This document shows positions 1-11,175 of a stretch of DNA of 64,000 nucleotides, piece after piece (positions within the stretch are counted from its first letter, which is position 1; each line of letters opens with the position of its first letter). Both the position numbers and the translations under genes were made by a program. A model generated the notes under the pieces. That model saw nothing but the letters and a program-made list of their open reading frames with translations, ran no database searches and had not been told where the DNA came from. This DNA is from Paramecium sonneborni (lineage: Eukaryota > Ciliophora > Oligohymenophorea > Peniculida > Parameciidae): positions 405,562-469,561 of the forward strand of contig CAJJDN010000032.1 of NCBI GenBank assembly GCA_905182985.1, given 5' to 3'.

Positions 1-131
1 GAGAAGTATAATCTATTTCAATGATTTATATAATAAGATTACCACAATATTTAATCTGAATTACCAAAACAAACATTTATGAAACAATCATTTTGTTTCA
101 CGATTAATCGACTTTAGGATTATTTTATAAT

Positions 132-1273
132 TATAAAATCCAAAAATATGATGCACTTTAATTCAGATGAAGATATTTATGAGAATAACAAGTTTTTTAA
201 TTTCCAAAAGAAGAATAAAAGAATGAAATAAGGATAGTGGGGACCTTTAATATTTAACTTGATTGTAATTTTTTTATTTTATGAAAGAGGACTAAATTTT
301 TTATTCTTATCTAGATTTATAATTAAAAAATTGATTTATTTTTAAATCTTGTCCTGCTAAAAAAATTCTTGCAGCATACCAAATCCATCAGTGACCATGG
401 GTTTTAAATTCCTTAAATTTTTTAGGGAAACATCAATGTAAAAATTGTAATAATTTCAATTTAAAATTATTAATCACAAAAACTGCACTAATCTTAGAAT
501 TACATATAAACAATATTGCTTTTCATTCTACTAATCCTAAATTAAAATATCATCTTATCTAAAATTCCACATTTAATTTTGCCTTTATATTCTCCAACTT
601 TTGTGAAAAACTATAAAACAAAAAATAAATAAGTGAAAAAAAACTTGAGCAAAAAAAATTTTTAAGTAATTTAAAACTCAATTTTTATCTATATAGATTT
701 AATTTTTTTGATCACGCTTATGAGTAGAAATAGATTTGAAAAACCTAATTATGTTGATCAAATTTATAAGTTTAAATTATTCTTAATATATTTAAGAAAA
801 TGCTCAAAATCACGATAGTCTTTTGACTCTCTAGATAAGCTTATTGCCTTATCTATAAGTAAATCTAGGGCTTTATATAGTTTACAAAATTAAGTAATAT
901 CTTCAAAAATTTAAGTTAATTCCTTAACTCCCAAATCTAAATATAATAATAAAGATTACCATTAAAATATTCCTTATAACTTTGTAAAAAGGATTTTTCT
1001 TTAAGTATTGTAGCTTCTCACATAGGCCTTTCTATAAAAAAAACAAAACAAGAAACTTTTAATTGATAAAATATATCTTTTATTCAAAAAACCATAATTA
1101 CGTTTTAACAGATTACAAAATAATAAATATTAGATTAATCAATATGAGCTAATATATTCTATATAATATTAAAAGAAATATTTATTTTTTTAATTAAAAA
1201 GATTTATTGAGAAAGTAAATTAAAAAGTAAGTTATTTTAGTGTATTAATTAATATAAATGATTTTTTAAATTT
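132..1273. repeat. First copy of an assembly duplication (1142 bp)
   Basis: This block appears again, base for base as far as I compared, at 1369-2510, a constant offset of 1237. The two copies flank a run of Ns. Perfect identity of non-coding AT-rich DNA next to a gap is what a scaffolder leaves when the same contig end is placed on both sides of a gap, so I read it as an artefact and not a biological repeat. The block holds no convincing intact gene, only the relic described separately. Confidence 0.9.
758..1040 (-). pseudogene. Relic of an OSCA/TMEM63-like gene C-terminus (copy 1)
   Basis: On the minus strand the frame reads EKSFLQSYKEYFNDLGVKEL and onward, closely matching EKSYFQSYNEFFHDLGVNEL near the end of the channel gene at 21754-24406. 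A 23-nt GT-AG intron interrupts both at the same residue. Just upstream an in-frame TGA (1020-1018) stands where the intact gene has an Arg codon, and further upstream the similarity degrades. Downstream the relic carries about 40 extra residues (ALDLLIDKAISLSRESKD) that the intact copy lacks. I read it as the decayed tail of a paralogue. It could instead be the end of a divergent gene whose other exons I cannot see. Confidence 0.6.
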
Positions 1274-1368
1274 NNNNNNNNNNNNNNNNNNNNNNNNNNN
1301 NNNNNNNNNNNNNNNNNNNNNNNNNNNNNNNNNNNNNNNNNNNNNNNNNNNNNNNNNNNNNNNNNNNN
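1274..1368. other. Assembly gap (95 Ns)
   Basis: A run of 95 N characters sits exactly between two identical copies of the flanking block. The true gap may be negative, meaning the ends should overlap and the sequence is collapsed in reality. Confidence 0.98.
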
Positions 1369-2510
1369 TATAAAATCCAAAAATATGATGCACTTTAATT
1401 CAGATGAAGATATTTATGAGAATAACAAGTTTTTTAATTTCCAAAAGAAGAATAAAAGAATGAAATAAGGATAGTGGGGACCTTTAATATTTAACTTGAT
1501 TGTAATTTTTTTATTTTATGAAAGAGGACTAAATTTTTTATTCTTATCTAGATTTATAATTAAAAAATTGATTTATTTTTAAATCTTGTCCTGCTAAAAA
1601 AATTCTTGCAGCATACCAAATCCATCAGTGACCATGGGTTTTAAATTCCTTAAATTTTTTAGGGAAACATCAATGTAAAAATTGTAATAATTTCAATTTA
1701 AAATTATTAATCACAAAAACTGCACTAATCTTAGAATTACATATAAACAATATTGCTTTTCATTCTACTAATCCTAAATTAAAATATCATCTTATCTAAA
1801 ATTCCACATTTAATTTTGCCTTTATATTCTCCAACTTTTGTGAAAAACTATAAAACAAAAAATAAATAAGTGAAAAAAAACTTGAGCAAAAAAAATTTTT
1901 AAGTAATTTAAAACTCAATTTTTATCTATATAGATTTAATTTTTTTGATCACGCTTATGAGTAGAAATAGATTTGAAAAACCTAATTATGTTGATCAAAT
2001 TTATAAGTTTAAATTATTCTTAATATATTTAAGAAAATGCTCAAAATCACGATAGTCTTTTGACTCTCTAGATAAGCTTATTGCCTTATCTATAAGTAAA
2101 TCTAGGGCTTTATATAGTTTACAAAATTAAGTAATATCTTCAAAAATTTAAGTTAATTCCTTAACTCCCAAATCTAAATATAATAATAAAGATTACCATT
2201 AAAATATTCCTTATAACTTTGTAAAAAGGATTTTTCTTTAAGTATTGTAGCTTCTCACATAGGCCTTTCTATAAAAAAAACAAAACAAGAAACTTTTAAT
2301 TGATAAAATATATCTTTTATTCAAAAAACCATAATTACGTTTTAACAGATTACAAAATAATAAATATTAGATTAATCAATATGAGCTAATATATTCTATA
2401 TAATATTAAAAGAAATATTTATTTTTTTAATTAAAAAGATTTATTGAGAAAGTAAATTAAAAAGTAAGTTATTTTAGTGTATTAATTAATATAAATGATT
2501 TTTTAAATTT
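1369..2510. repeat. Second copy of the assembly duplication
   Basis: Identical to 132-1273. This copy continues without a gap into the MORN gene, so it is the one properly connected to downstream sequence. The 94 bases from 2511 to 2604 are plain AT-rich promoter-side DNA. Confidence 0.9.
1995..2277 (-). pseudogene. Relic of an OSCA/TMEM63-like gene C-terminus (copy 2)
   Basis: Same sequence as the relic at 758-1040, present again only because the surrounding block is duplicated in the assembly. It should be counted once. Confidence 0.6.
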
Positions 2511-2604
2511 AATATGTTTATATCTTTAATCTTAAGTTTTAAAAAAAGAAGTAATTTAATATAAATTATATAATTAATTAACTTGTTTTAACCGAATTCA
2601 AAGT

Positions 2605-3697
2605 ATGGGAAATGAATGTACTCAAAGTTGCAATATAAATACTTCATCAGAGGTTGGTTTGATAGGATTGACTATTGATGAAAGAGGGTCAATCATAAAA
2701 GAAGAATAATAAAGAAATTTACAATTTCCATTATAAGATGAATTGAACATGAACGCTTCTAAAGCACAGTTCTTTAATTCATAGAATAGCATTTCATATT
2801 TTTAGTAGCAAAAAGATTTAGATGATGTTTAAGATAGTACAAAACAATCACAAAAAGGTGCTACTTTTTAATAAAATTATAAATAGAACAATAAACTTGA
2901 AAAAAGAGCACCTTATAAATTTTAAAATGGTGCAATATATGATGGTTAATGGAAAGGAGTTTTTAGAGAAGGTTATGGAGTTTAGATATGTAAATAAATA
3001 AATAATGAAATAGGGCCTGATGGTGCAAAGTATGAAGGAGAGTGGATGAATAATTTGGCAAATGGAAAAGGGAAATTCACTCATGCAGATGGAGATATAT
3101 ATGATGGAGAATGGGTAGATGATAAAGCAAATGGATATGGACAATATCTACATTTGAACGGAGCTAAATATGAAGGGTTTTGGAAAAATGATTAATAAGA
3201 GGGTTAAGGTACTGAGGAATGGATAGATGGGTCCAAATATACAGGTAATTACTTAAATGGTAAGAAAAATGGATAAGGATATTATTAGTGGAGTGATGGT
3301 TCAACTTATGAAGGTAATTGGTTCGATAATAAAATAAATGGATTCGGAATATATAATTGGTGTGATGGAAGAAGATATGAAGGAGAATGGGTAAATAATA
3401 ATATGCATGGTAAAGGAATCTATACTTGGAAAGATGGTAGAAAATATGAAGGGGAATATTAATTTGATAAAAAACATGGTTAGGGTAAATTTACATGGCC
3501 AGATGGCAAAGGTATATAATAGAAAATAATAGTAAGCTTATGAGGGTCTTTGGGCATATGGAAAGTAAAATGGTTAAGGAAAATATATACTTCCTGATGG
3601 AACTATTAAAATTGGAATCTGGGAGAAAGGAAACAGAATTGCTTGGTTAGATGAAGAACAAAATTAGACACCTATTTAATTGAAATAACAATTTTGA
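2605..3697 (+). CDS. MORN-repeat protein, probably N-terminally acylated
   Basis: The 355-residue protein is mostly tandem MORN repeats, with recurring [17 protein letters not shown] and DGRKYEGE units from about residue 105 to near the end. MORN repeats bind phospholipids or form elongated scaffolds at membranes and cytoskeleton. The N-terminus MGNECTQSC fits a glycine for myristoylation followed by cysteines for palmitoylation, so peripheral membrane attachment is likely (inference). One 25-nt intron at 3512-3536, ending AAG, is needed to keep the last repeats in frame and gives a spliced length divisible by three. The ATG is the first in the frame. It converges with the coiled-coil gene downstream. 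Function beyond the repeats is not evident. Confidence 0.85.
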
Positions 3698-3999
3698 TAA
3701 TTAATTTATCCATATAATTATTTTATTTCTTTTATGCTTTAAAAATTCAAATTATTTTTCTTCCATAATAATTCAATCTTTAACTTCATAACTTACAGTT
3801 CTAAAATTATTCATCTATTAACATATAAATATTTTTAGATATTTAAAGCAGCCATGCAGAAATACGAACAAACTTTAAGGGAGATTTTCATTAACTAATG
3901 TATTTTGATGGAGAGCAAATTTTAAATGATATTAAATACTATTTCAAATATTTTTATAATGATAAATTTCTTAAACTCATATTAATTATATTAGGAATT

Positions 4000-4866
4000 T
4001 CATTAAAATTAAGGATAGAAGTGATAAATGTAAGGATGTTATTGATAAAGTAATTAGGTATTCAAAATATTACATTCTGTTTATTTTAGTTAATTGATGT
4101 AGCAATATTACTGATACATTTAAAAGTCGAAAAATGAGTAGTACATTTATGGTTAATCATAATATAATTATAGATGTTTTTGATTATCTGAACAAATACC
4201 CGAATTATGATATTCCTCTTTCACTTTATCAGTTGAAGATTAAGGTTCTACAGCGGAATTCTTTTTTGAAATTTTAATAACCACTTTTTTATCTAATATT
4301 TTTTGCAAAGTTTTTATTTCTAAATACTATTTTATATTGTCTTTATTATTCTCTTATTTTATTACAAGTTCAGAAAGATTATTTAAATTTTCAGAAAGTT
4401 GATTATTTTTTTATAATAGTTTAAGCTGAAATTTTTATCGTTTTTTTAATATCAAAGAAAAAGAAGCTATTAAAATTTAGCATTCCTTCTTGTATTTAAG
4501 CTTTTGAACTATATTAGAAATTACTTCTAAGTATTATTAGAATTGTTATTATATAGCTTTTGCTTTATTTAAGCTAAACATTAGTTGTTTTAATTTCCAA
4601 TTCAATTTAACATACTTAGAGTTCTTAACATTTTTGATTTCAATTAAATAATTTTACAATGTTTCTAATAATTCAAAAGGTTTGTTTGATGAGTAAATCG
4701 AAACCAGATTAAGTTTACTATCCGAATAACTGTTTATATCATATAATTATATTTGAGTCTGATCCATTGTAGCTAAATACTATTCTTACAATTCATCTAA
4801 ATGAAGTAATAGTTTTTTTATTCCTGAAAATGATAACTAATTTTTAAGCAATATACCGTTTTTCAT
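4000..4866 (-). CDS. Coiled-coil protein of unknown function
   Basis: An uninterrupted 288-residue frame when TAA/TAG read as Gln. It is rich in Leu, Lys, Gln and Asn, with heptad-like stretches such as LDELQEQYLATMDQTQIQLY and NNQLSENLNNLSELVIKQEN, so a long coiled coil is likely. No enzymatic motif is recognisable. The C-terminus is Tyr/Gln-rich. The start is the ATG at 4866, beyond which the frame degrades into AT-rich DNA. A ciliate-specific structural protein is a fair guess, not more. Confidence 0.6.
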
Positions 4867-5787
4867 ATTTTAATTCACTAATATTTTTAATTATATAAAT
4901 TTTATAATCCTTTAAATTCTATAAAATTATTTTATGCTTTTGATGTTTAGATTTGTTCAACACTTAAAAACTTTAGTTAAAAAAGTATATTTAGAAAGTT
5001 AATATGTTTAAATTATTAGAATACAGTAATCTATGATACTAAGCTATACAATTTTTATATGTATTAAAATTTTAAAAATCCATCAGAATATAAATTAATA
5101 CACAACAATTGAAAAGAAGAAATAAGAAATTGCAAATTTATTAAAGGACGACTTAAATCTAATTATATCACCAAATATATATAAATTTCGGAAATTGATA
5201 AAAATAGCTTAATGATTGAAGAATTATTCATCAATTCAATTGAAAATGAATAAGATTGGAAAACAATTTAAAGTAGCAATAATAAAGATAAAATAAATTT
5301 GTTTTTTAACAAACTTAAAAGTGGAGAGTATTTAGTATTGAGTAATAAAAAATAAATCAAAATTTTCACAACAATTTAAAAAGTGTAATAACCAGAAATA
5401 AATTTAACTTAATAATGGTAATAATTCTTAAAGGTTTTGATTTAATTCAAGTAAAATATAAGATAATTCTTAAACTTAATTTATAGAATTTGGATTTCCA
5501 TAAAATTAATCAAATATTTATTTTAGGATGAATATCTATTAAATTACCTAAGTTATCAGATAAAATAAATGGTAATAAGGTGATTTAAAAAATAAAGATT
5601 GAATTACGGTGTTAATAATAAATAAAAATATATTTTTTGAGATTAAAAAATAATATAGATGCATAAAAATATAATGTAAATAGATGATTGGAAAGAATAA
5701 GTATGATGATAGAGTAAATAAATGACAAGTTGAAAAAAGTTAGATTGAATATTTTGAAAAATAATAATTAATTTTATTATATCGTTA
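4867..5787 (+). other. Probable coding stretch, exon structure unresolved
   Basis: Several plus-strand stretches look protein-like, for example SLMIEELFINSIENEQDWKT from about 5205 and SIKLPKLSDKINGNKVIQKI from about 5530, but they lie in different frames and I could not find mini-introns that join them with a start codon. It may be a separate small gene, the 5-prime part of the gene at 5788-6472, or a decaying copy. Confidence 0.3.
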
Positions 5788-6472
5788 ATGCTGAGTCAAA
5801 AAAATTTATTAGCTGGGGAGAAAGATTTTAATTTAAACAAATTTCGAGATTCTTTATATGTTAGAATGTAAAGTCCAAGCTAATCAAAATTGAGCAGTGT
5901 AAAAAAGGAAGAGAATTCAGTTAAGAAATCAGGAAAAAATTCAATACATACAGATTTATAGCATCGAAAGAGGTGTTTAAAATAAGTATAAATAGTGTGC
6001 CTTCATTTGATGAATTATTAAAGACAATGAATACAAACAATGGATTTTGTTAATAATAAAATGTATCTAATCATAAGAGAAATATCACTGATTCATCTCG
6101 AAAGATGAGTGGTATCTATAATAAGATAGAATGTATGGGAAATAATGAAGTAAATTAATTAACAAAATTATCATAACCGTAATATATTTATAACAATTTA
6201 GATTCATTTCAAATATTCCACTATCAGTATCAAATAATTAATAACAAAAAAGGACAACTTTCTCGAGTAGTATTACAGAAAAACCTGTTTTTTCGAATGG
6301 GAATGGGAATTTATTAATGGATAAGTTATCTTTAAAAGAATTGATGGCAATTCGTAGTAAAATAGATAATAGCACATAATCTGAAGTACATGAATTAACA
6401 GCAAATTATGTGCAAGAACTATTAAAATTATCTTAAATTATAACAAGGCAAATAAAAAATATAAAGCATTGA
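5788..6472 (+). CDS. Unknown small protein, Ser/Asn-rich
   Basis: Two 23-nt introns (5973-5995 and 6179-6201, both ending TAG) join three exons into 212 residues. The N-terminal two thirds is Ser/Asn/Lys-rich and probably disordered. The C-terminal part (KLSLKELMAIRSKIDNSTQS, then a helix with ELLKLSQIITRQ) looks like an amphipathic or coiled-coil segment. No family is recognised. The ATG begins MLSQKNLLAGEKD and is the first in its frame. The next gene (SDHAF2) starts about 70 nt downstream. Confidence 0.55.
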
Positions 6473-6544
6473 AAAATGATATATTATATATATATTTAAT
6501 AATAATAATATTAATATTAATAAGAATAAATATTTTTTAAGAAA

Positions 6545-6895
6545 ATGGCTTCTAAAAATTTTATATAGAAACGCGTAGCTGAATAGTTTACAAAAAATAT
6601 AATTCTACCAAACAGACCAACAGACTTACATTCTTATTAAAAAATGTTAATGCACAGATGCACAAATTTAGGAATGAAAGAATTAGATATAATTTTAGGA
6701 AGATGGTCATAAGAATTTGTACCTAAGATGAACTATGAGGAATTAAATTAAATGGAATCTGAAATTTTAGATTTAGATACTATTGATATCTATAATCTAT
6801 TATTATAAGTGAAAGTGGCAGAAGAATTGAAACCTTTGGAAGAATTGAAATATGTATAAGAAATAAGAAATTATGCATTAAAAGGTTTGATATGA
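6545..6895 (+). CDS. SDHAF2: Succinate dehydrogenase assembly factor 2 (SdhE/Sdh5 family)
   Basis: A single exon of 116 residues. The diagnostic core RCTNLGMKELDIILGRW matches the family motif around RGMLENDLLLG, in which the helix bundle contacts SDHA and promotes covalent FAD attachment. The rest is a small helical protein of the expected size (family members are usually 90 to 160 residues), with a basic N-terminus that could act as a mitochondrial presequence. It would act in the mitochondrial matrix on the flavoprotein subunit of complex II. The TGA stop is 45 nt upstream of the next gene in the same frame and orientation. Confidence 0.85.
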
Positions 6896-6940
6896 GATGA
6901 CTATTAATTATACAGATTATTAAATAATAAAAATAATTTA

Positions 6941-7514
6941 ATGTTCAAGAATAATTTCTACTCTTATGTGGGTGGTACTAGATCAGATATAGCTATGAGT
7001 ATTGAATCATATTTTGAAGTAATGGAAGTCTTATTGGATTAATATATGAGTAGAGAAGTATGTAATATGATATTATCAATAATAAGATGTTATTCAACTT
7101 CAAGAATTGCAGTCAAGTACTGAATGATATTGTGGTTTCAGCACCATTAGCTTTTTTGCCTTTTTCACTTCTTGGAACATAATGGCTCTTTGCAGGTGCT
7201 AATAGAAAAGGAGCTAATAAAGCATATGGACCTATACTTGCATCTGTACATATGTTAGTATTATGGAGAGCTTATACTGCTCCTATTCCAAATAAATTAT
7301 TCACTAAAATAATTGCTGATCCAACTATTGATGGATAATATATTAGGTATCAAATTATTATTATTATTAATGTAGAACTTAATTATCGGTAATGAAACCA
7401 GGATTATGGTCTGTTTTAAGCAGAGAATTATATCATAAAGGATATAGATTTCCAGAAATGTTAGAGTTTAAGACAGCTACAGAATTCCCAACTGGATTTG
7501 TCAAACCTTATTGA
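6941..7514 (+). CDS. Unknown protein, possibly mitochondrial
   Basis: Two 29-nt introns, the first ending AAG and the second TAG, give a 171-residue protein. Visible segments include a hydrophobic stretch APLAFLPFSLLGTQWLFAGA followed by a conserved-looking tail with VLWRAYTAPIPNKLFTKII and LELYHKGYRFPEML-like sequence. I do not recognise a family. The position right behind SDHAF2 and the single hydrophobic segment would suit a ciliate-specific mitochondrial membrane protein, but that is inference only. Confidence 0.6.
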
Positions 7515-7587
7515 TGATTTATCATTATAAAATAAATATATCCAATATTTAATACAATTTTTTATTTTATTATTAATACAAAAGTAT

Positions 7588-10500
7588 ATGGAGGCAGATT
7601 AACTATTGGTGACTAATTTTTTTATAGAATAATAAATAAAAATATTAAAACCCTAACCTCTAGCTATTAAATAAAGTGCTGAAATTTTATAACATTACTA
7701 TAAATTGTATGCAGTAATAATTTTAACATATTACCACATTTATTAGAAAGAATAAGTCAAAATCCTAGAAACGTCTTTAATCAGCATTTATTCATTCTTT
7801 CAATCTGACAACATAAAGGAGGATTATTAGGATATCAACTCTAAAATAAATAATTTACTTGAAGATATTTCTAAAATTGATGATCATGCAATCAAAAAAG
7901 GATAATTTCGTAGATCCATCAATCGAAAGTCATTATAAAAGTATGTCATTCTTATTTTATATAATAAATATAGATCATTTAAAAATTTATCTTTAAAACT
8001 TAGAATAACTTTCGATATTATCAGTAAAAAATGGATAAATAAACAAAATTTTAAAAATTAATTAAGATGGTCTAATCTATGCATAAGAAACATATAAAAG
8101 TATATTGATATATTTATGATAAAGTTCTTTGAATTTAGATTTAGCATAAGTCTCTAAAAAGCTTTTTAAAATGTTTATTTGTAGAATTTGTGAATAACCA
8201 ATATAAGCAGCACTTATGACTTAACATTGTATAAAATGTGAACAATAAGCTGAAAGCAAAAAAAAATTATTAGAATTAAATTTAGAATTAACAAATATTT
8301 GTGAATAAGCTTATTTAGAAAAAAGAAATGTATAAGTAAAATTAGCAATTAAAAAGTATTATTATTATATCTATAGTAAAGAATGAGAGATAAAACAAGA
8401 AAAAGATAATATCATAATACAAAATATATTTATAGAAGAGTCTAGACTTTAGATGATTAGGATGAGGATGAAGATAATTAAAATGATTATCAATAAGAAT
8501 TGAACAATATAGTAAATATAATGACGCAAATTATTAACTTTGCTGAAAAGACATTAAATAATGTTGCTGAAGTTGAAGATACTAAATGTAATAACTTTTC
8601 TTGAGCTTTATTAATAGAAACATTAGTACTGTTAAATGACATAATTAATGCAATTGAATGTATTGAAAGCCAAGAAACATTATAGATTATAAATGCAACT
8701 CATAAATGTTTATTAGATAGACTTGATTATTAAAAAAAATAAGAAAATATTGTTAATAATTCAATAGAAAGATCACCTAATCAAAGTTAAGATAATATTA
8801 ATAAAATTAAAAGAGCATTTACTAAATCTAATTCAATATCATTTAGAATGCCTAAATTTAAAAATTCTTAATCTCCTTCTTAAAGAATATCTACAGATCC
8901 CATTTAAGAAGAAGATGATTCACCATCATCTCCATAAATTTAATCATCTTAAAAACTTGTATCTTAGAGAAGAACTTTTAAAATGAATTCTTCTATTTTT
9001 AAAGTCAGTGATGGATCAGAATCACCAAAATCTATTAAATAACCACTTGCTTTAACTTAAATTAAAAATAGTTATTTTTTTTAAACAGAAGTTAATTAAT
9101 CAATAAATACTTCTATTAGTGAACTATCACTAGAATAAGCATAATAAAAATCAAATAATAATCTCAATTAATCGAGAGATAAAATTTAAAGTTCATTATA
9201 AAAATTATCTTAATTTAAAGCATCTATCTAACCTATTTTAATCAAAAATTAAAAAATATAAAATTTAGAAGAAATTACAGAAGAATAAAAATAATTTAAT
9301 AAAATTAATGTAAAAAAATAATCCATTAAAGATAGTGAAAATTCATCTAATATTTCAAGTATGGAATCAGGTAATTCTAATTCAAATAATAACGAAATGA
9401 ATAATTTAGCATCGAAAAAAAAATTAATAAAAAAGAAGAAGTTAAGTTATTAATCATAAGAAATTGAAAAAATGCAATTAAATTCTAAAAATACATAAAG
9501 AAAAAGTAAATTCTTTGAAAATTAAATTTGTAAATCTCCAATGATTTTGTAAGAAAATACAATGGATGAAGTTTTGATAGATAAAGGTTATAATTCTGAT
9601 TCAAATTTAATAAAAACTGTTTCGCCTTAATTAAATGAAATATCAAAAGTTGGAATAAAGGATTTTGAATTCATAAAATTATTAGGAAAAGGAGCTTATG
9701 GATGGGTATTTTTAGTAAAAAAGAAAGGTTCAGGAGATCTTTATGCTTTGAAAATAATAGATTGTGCTTAAAGAGTAAAATAAAGTAATATAATAGAATT
9801 TAGAAGCATTTTTGGAATAGTTAAAAGCTGAAAGAAATATATTTGAGATATTAAATAGTAGTTTTGTAGTAAAAGCCTACTTTTCATTTGTTCATGAATA
9901 ATATCTTTGTTTTGTACAAGAATATATGATGGGAGGTGATTTAGCTAGTATTTTAAAATAATATACAGTATTATCTTAATTAATAATTTATTAAGGCACT
10001 TGATGAATTTTATGTTTAGCATTATATGGCTGAGATAGTTTTGGCATTAGAATATTTAAGATAATAAAACATTGTACATAGAGATTTGAAACCAGAAAAT
10101 ATTTTATTAGATTCTTAAGGTCATTCTAAGCTTGCAGATTTTGGACTTTCAGAATAAGGAGTGAATAGTAGATTGAAATTAAAAGAAAATTTGAATTCTA
10201 ATAATTTTGTTGAAATACCAACTTGTGTAGAATAAATCAGTGATTAATAGGCTTATTAGCCTATATATAAGTAACTTAAAAAAGTAGAATCTATTTTAGT
10301 GGAGAAACAAGGAAGCAAAACTAAAAAGTAATATATATATATTAAAAATCGTAGGATAGTTGGTACTCCAGATTATATTGCTCCTGAGATTATATTAGGA
10401 ACTTCAATTAGTAATTTTAGTTTAGATTATTGGAGTTTGGGTATTATAATGTATGAATTACTTTGTGGTATTACACCTTTTAATGATGATACTGTTGAGA

Positions 10501-11048
10501 AAATCTTTGATAATATTCTTAATATGAGAATTGAATGGCCTTAAATAGGAGATGGAGAAGATTGTATTTCAGAATAAGCATATGATTTAATAGTCAAATT
10601 ATTAGAGCCAGATTTTAATAAGAGAATTGGCCACAAATCTATTGAAGAAATAAAAAATCATAAATTTTTTAAAGGTTTAAATAATCTCTCTTATTTTATA
10701 GGTATATTATGGAATAGGTTATTGAGTAAACCAGGATTAATTATTCCAGAATTAAATTGTGAATCAAAAGACAATGAAAAAATGCAATAGTTTTTAAAAA
10801 AATTGGAGAAAACTAATAAAGATTAAGAAAATAAAAAATTAGCTTAATAATTGAAAGCTTAACTTTAAAATTTGGAAAGAATTGATTTATTAAAATAAAG
10901 AAGCACATAAGAATCAGAAAAATATTTGTATAAATAATTATTAATTAGATCGTAAGTTGAATTTGAACAAAAAAAAATTTTAAATCAAATTGATTTACTT
11001 ACATAACTTTATGCCAAAATTTACTAAATATACTCTAAATAGTAGTGA
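7588..11048 (+). CDS. AGC kinase of the RIM15/IREH1/Greatwall (MAST-like) group
   Basis: Domains in order: an N-terminal helical region; a short zinc-finger-like segment with FICRICEQPI, then H and C ligands, as in plant IREH1 and fungal RIM15; a long Ser/Asn-rich linker; and a kinase domain near 9650-10700. The kinase has [10 protein letters not shown] (Gly loop), YALKIID (Lys), [20 protein letters not shown] and [10 protein letters not shown]. About 75 residues are inserted between DFG and APE, the hallmark of Greatwall/RIM15/MAST kinases. Introns at 8356-8381, 9775-9796, 9968-9995 and 10675-10701 join cleanly. Two other apparent introns are multiples of three and each carries an in-frame TGA (8100-8138 and 8588-8605). 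The join near 7935-7975 is off by one base with any intron I can propose, so the 5-prime end is uncertain. Such kinases control PP2A-B55 inhibitors in quiescence or mitosis. Confidence 0.8.
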
Positions 11049-11175
11049 ATAAATCTTTGTTTTAATAAATTATTATGTATATTTTTTAGATTAATTTTAT
11101 AATAATTTTACTTATTCATATTTAGAAATTAATTGATACATTTGAATATATTAATAATATCCATGTATACAAAAG

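Noticed and set aside
300..420. Minus-strand peptide KPMVTDGFGML, reminiscent of the carnitine acyltransferase motif near the C-terminus
   Set aside because: Only about ten residues match, TGA codons lie close by and no other part of the family is found around it.
148..606. Open plus-strand frame of 152 codons in the duplicated block
   Set aside because: With only TGA as stop, frames of this length arise by chance in AT-rich DNA. The sequence has long Ile/Phe/Leu runs and no protein-like composition after the first 40 codons.
2848..3144. Minus-strand frame of 98 codons
   Set aside because: Shadow of the MORN gene on the other strand.
6893..6895. SDHAF2 and the next gene as one fused protein read through TGA
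   Set aside because: SDHAF2 ends at its normal length and the 45-nt spacer has no protein-like content; two adjacent genes explain it more simply.
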